A stretch of 64,000 nucleotides of DNA, taken from Luidia sarsii. Lineage: Eukaryota > Echinodermata > Asteroidea > Paxillosida > Luidiidae. Below the pieces are notes generated by a model, which had not been told where the DNA came from, made no database searches, and was given only the letters and a program-made list of their open reading frames with translations. Positions within the stretch are counted from its first letter, which is position 1. Each line of letters opens with the position of its first letter. Where the stretch lies: positions 25,445,757 through 25,509,756 of the forward strand of contig OX465104.1 in assembly GCA_949987565.1 (NCBI GenBank), written 5' to 3'. Positions 62,040 through 64,000 of this stretch are shown in pieces. Made by a program: the position numbers and the translations under genes.

Positions 62040-64000
62040 TAGGAGGTTTGCGGTGACACCATGTACATCATTTCATAAGGGAAGGAGTATGATAAGATTT
62101 GAAGGTTTGCACGGTGGAAATACCAAGTATGGGAGGTTTGCAGTGACACCTTGTACATCATCTCTTAAGAGAAGGAGTATTATAAGATTTGAAGGTTTGC
62201 ACGGTGGAAATACCAAGTAGGAGGTTTGCGGTGACACCATGTACATTATTTCTTGAGAGAAGGAGTATTATAATATTTGAAGGTTTCCAAGGTGGAAATA
62301 CCAAGACGGAGGTTTTTGGTGAAATCACGTACATCATCTCTTAAGAGAAGGAGTATGATAAGATTTGAAGGTCTGCACGGTGGAAATACCAAATAGGAGG
62401 TTTGCGGTGACACCATGTACATCATCTCTTAAGAGAAGGAGTATGATAAGATTTAAAGGTTTGCACGGTGGAAATACCAAGTAGGAGGTTTGCGGTGACA
62501 CCATTTACATCATCTCTTAAGAGAAGGAGTATGATAAGATTTGAAGGTTTGCATGGTGGAAATATCAAGTAGAAGGTTTGCGGTGACACCATGTACATCA
62601 TCTCTTAAGAGAAGGAGTATGATAAGATTTTAAGGTTTGCACGGTGGAAATAACAAGTATGAGGTTTGCGGTAACACCATGTACATCATCTCTTAAGAGA
62701 AGGAGTAAGATAAGATTTAAAGGTTTACACGGTGGAAATAACAAGTAAGAGGTTTGTGGTGACACCATGTACATCATCTCATAAGAGAAGGAGTATGATA
62801 AGATTTGAAGGTTCGCACGGTGGAAATACCAAGTAGGAGGTTTGCGGTGACACCATTTACATCATCTCTTAAGAGAAGGAGTAAGATAAGATTTAAAGGT
62901 TTACATGGTGGAAATAACAAGTATGAGGTTTGCGGTAACACCATGTACATCATCTCTTAAGAGAAGGAGTAAGATAAGATTTGAAGGTTTGCACGTGTGG
63001 TGGAAATACAAAGTAGGAGGTTTACGATGACACCATGTACATGTACATCATTTCTTAAGAGAAGGAATGTGATAATATTTGAAGTTTTCCAAGGTGGAAA
63101 TACCAAGTAGGAGGTTTGTGGTGACACCATGTACATCATCTCTTAACAGAAGGAGTATAATAAGATATGAAGGTTTGCACGGTTGAAATACCAAGACAGA
63201 GGTTTGCAGTGACACCATGCACATCATTTCTTCCGAGAAGGAGTATGATAAGATTTAAAAGCTTGCAAAGTCGAAATACCAAGTAGGAGGTTTGCGTGAC
63301 ACCATGTACATCATTTCTCAAGAGACTGAGTATGATAACATTTGAAGAATTGCACGGTGGAAAGACCAAAAAGGAGGTTTGTAGTGACACCATGTATATC
63401 ATCTCTTCAGAGAAGGAGTATGATAAGATTTGAAGGTTTGCACTGCGGAAATACAAAGTAGGAGATTTGCGGTGACACCATGTACATCATTTCTTAAGAG
63501 ATGGAGTAAGATAAGATTTTAGGGTTTACACGGTTGAAATACCAAGTAGGATGTTTGCGGTGACACCATGTACATCATCTCTTAAGAGAAGGAGTATGAG
63601 AAGATTTGAAGGTTTGCACGGTGGAAATACCAAGTAGGAGGTTTGCGGTGACACCATGTACATCATCTCTTAAGAGAAGGAGTATGATAAGATTTAAAGG
63701 TTTGCACGGTGGAAATACCAAGTAGGAGGTTTGCGGTGACACCATTTACATCATCTCTTAAGAGAAGGAGTATGATAAGATTTGAAGGTTTGCATGGTGG
63801 AAATATCAAGTAGAAGGTTTGCGGTGACACCATGTTCATCATTTCGTGAGAGAAGGAGTATGATAAGATTTGAAGGTTTGCACGGTGGAAATACCAAGTA
63901 GGATGTTTACGGGGACACCATGTACATTATTTCGTAAGAGAAGTAGTATGATAATATTTGAAGAATTCCAAGGTGGAAATACCAAGAAGGAGGTTTTTGG
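62040..64000. repeat. 88-bp satellite array, about 22 copies, continuing past the window end
   Basis: The unit contains 'GGTTTGCGGTGACACCATG', 'TACATCATCTCTTAAGAGAA', 'GGAGTATGATAAGATTTGAA' and 'GGTTTGCACGGTGGAAATAC'. 'TTTGCGGTG' falls at 62401, 62489 and 62577, exactly 88 bp apart. CTCTTAAGAG is palindromic, and GGTTTGC occurs twice per unit. Copies differ by up to about 15 percent, and lengths vary slightly near 62995 and 63040 because of small insertions. No coding. Confidence 0.93.

Overview
This is repeat-dominated eukaryotic DNA. I see no operons, no ribosome binding sites and no long non-repetitive open reading frame. It does contain introns with consensus-like splice sites, Penelope-like and LINE retroelement remnants, tRNA-like dispersed repeats, small inverted-repeat elements and many tandem arrays. 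ACATGTAC-rich simple DNA, a TRIM/NHL-like exon and the Penelope end signature 'CCTGCTAGGATCGAAACGTC' suggest a marine invertebrate, probably a deuterostome of the sea urchin, sea star or lancelet type. That placement is inferred from sequence style and was not tested.

Layout: 1-1.66 kb holds dispersed repeats, including a clean 120-bp element with 11-bp terminal inverted repeats. 1.66-12.96 kb is a polypurine minisatellite built on AGAGGC/AGAGAC hexamers, organised in about 1.6-2.0 kb higher-order units with embedded 16-bp repeat blocks. 12.96-21.76 kb alternates purine arrays with five damaged minus-strand copies of the C-terminal (GIY-YIG) end of one Penelope-like family. Each copy is followed by a hammerhead-ribozyme-like core. 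21.77-25.19 kb is a 3.4-kb GGGGCA/GAGACA array. 25.2-33.5 kb is mostly unassigned, with diverged tandem repeats, a 107-bp array and tRNA-like or inverted-repeat elements. 33.8-40.7 kb is a tandem array of 1.29/1.45-kb units, each carrying the same exon-like segments on the minus strand. 40.7-47.1 kb is a 23-bp satellite. 47.2-48.06 kb is a broken LINE C-terminus. 48.2-51.4 kb has a 103-bp and a 24-bp array and an inverted repeat. 51.8-61.8 kb has tRNA-like repeats, an NHL-repeat exon with an in-frame stop, and a second Penelope-like family on both strands; its best copy is minus-strand at 60.2-61.8 kb and has a reverse transcriptase core. 62.04-64 kb is an 88-bp satellite.

I found no intact host gene. 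Every protein-coding trace is a fragment: GIY-YIG and RT domains of Penelope-like elements, a LINE RT C-terminus, one NHL exon and one unidentified duplicated exon set. Long open frames in the arrays are a by-product of repeat periodicity. The most interesting theme is that Penelope-like C-termini with their hammerhead-like tails were amplified together with purine minisatellites, and Penelope 3'-end signatures sit exactly at the junctions of the 1.29-kb tandem units.
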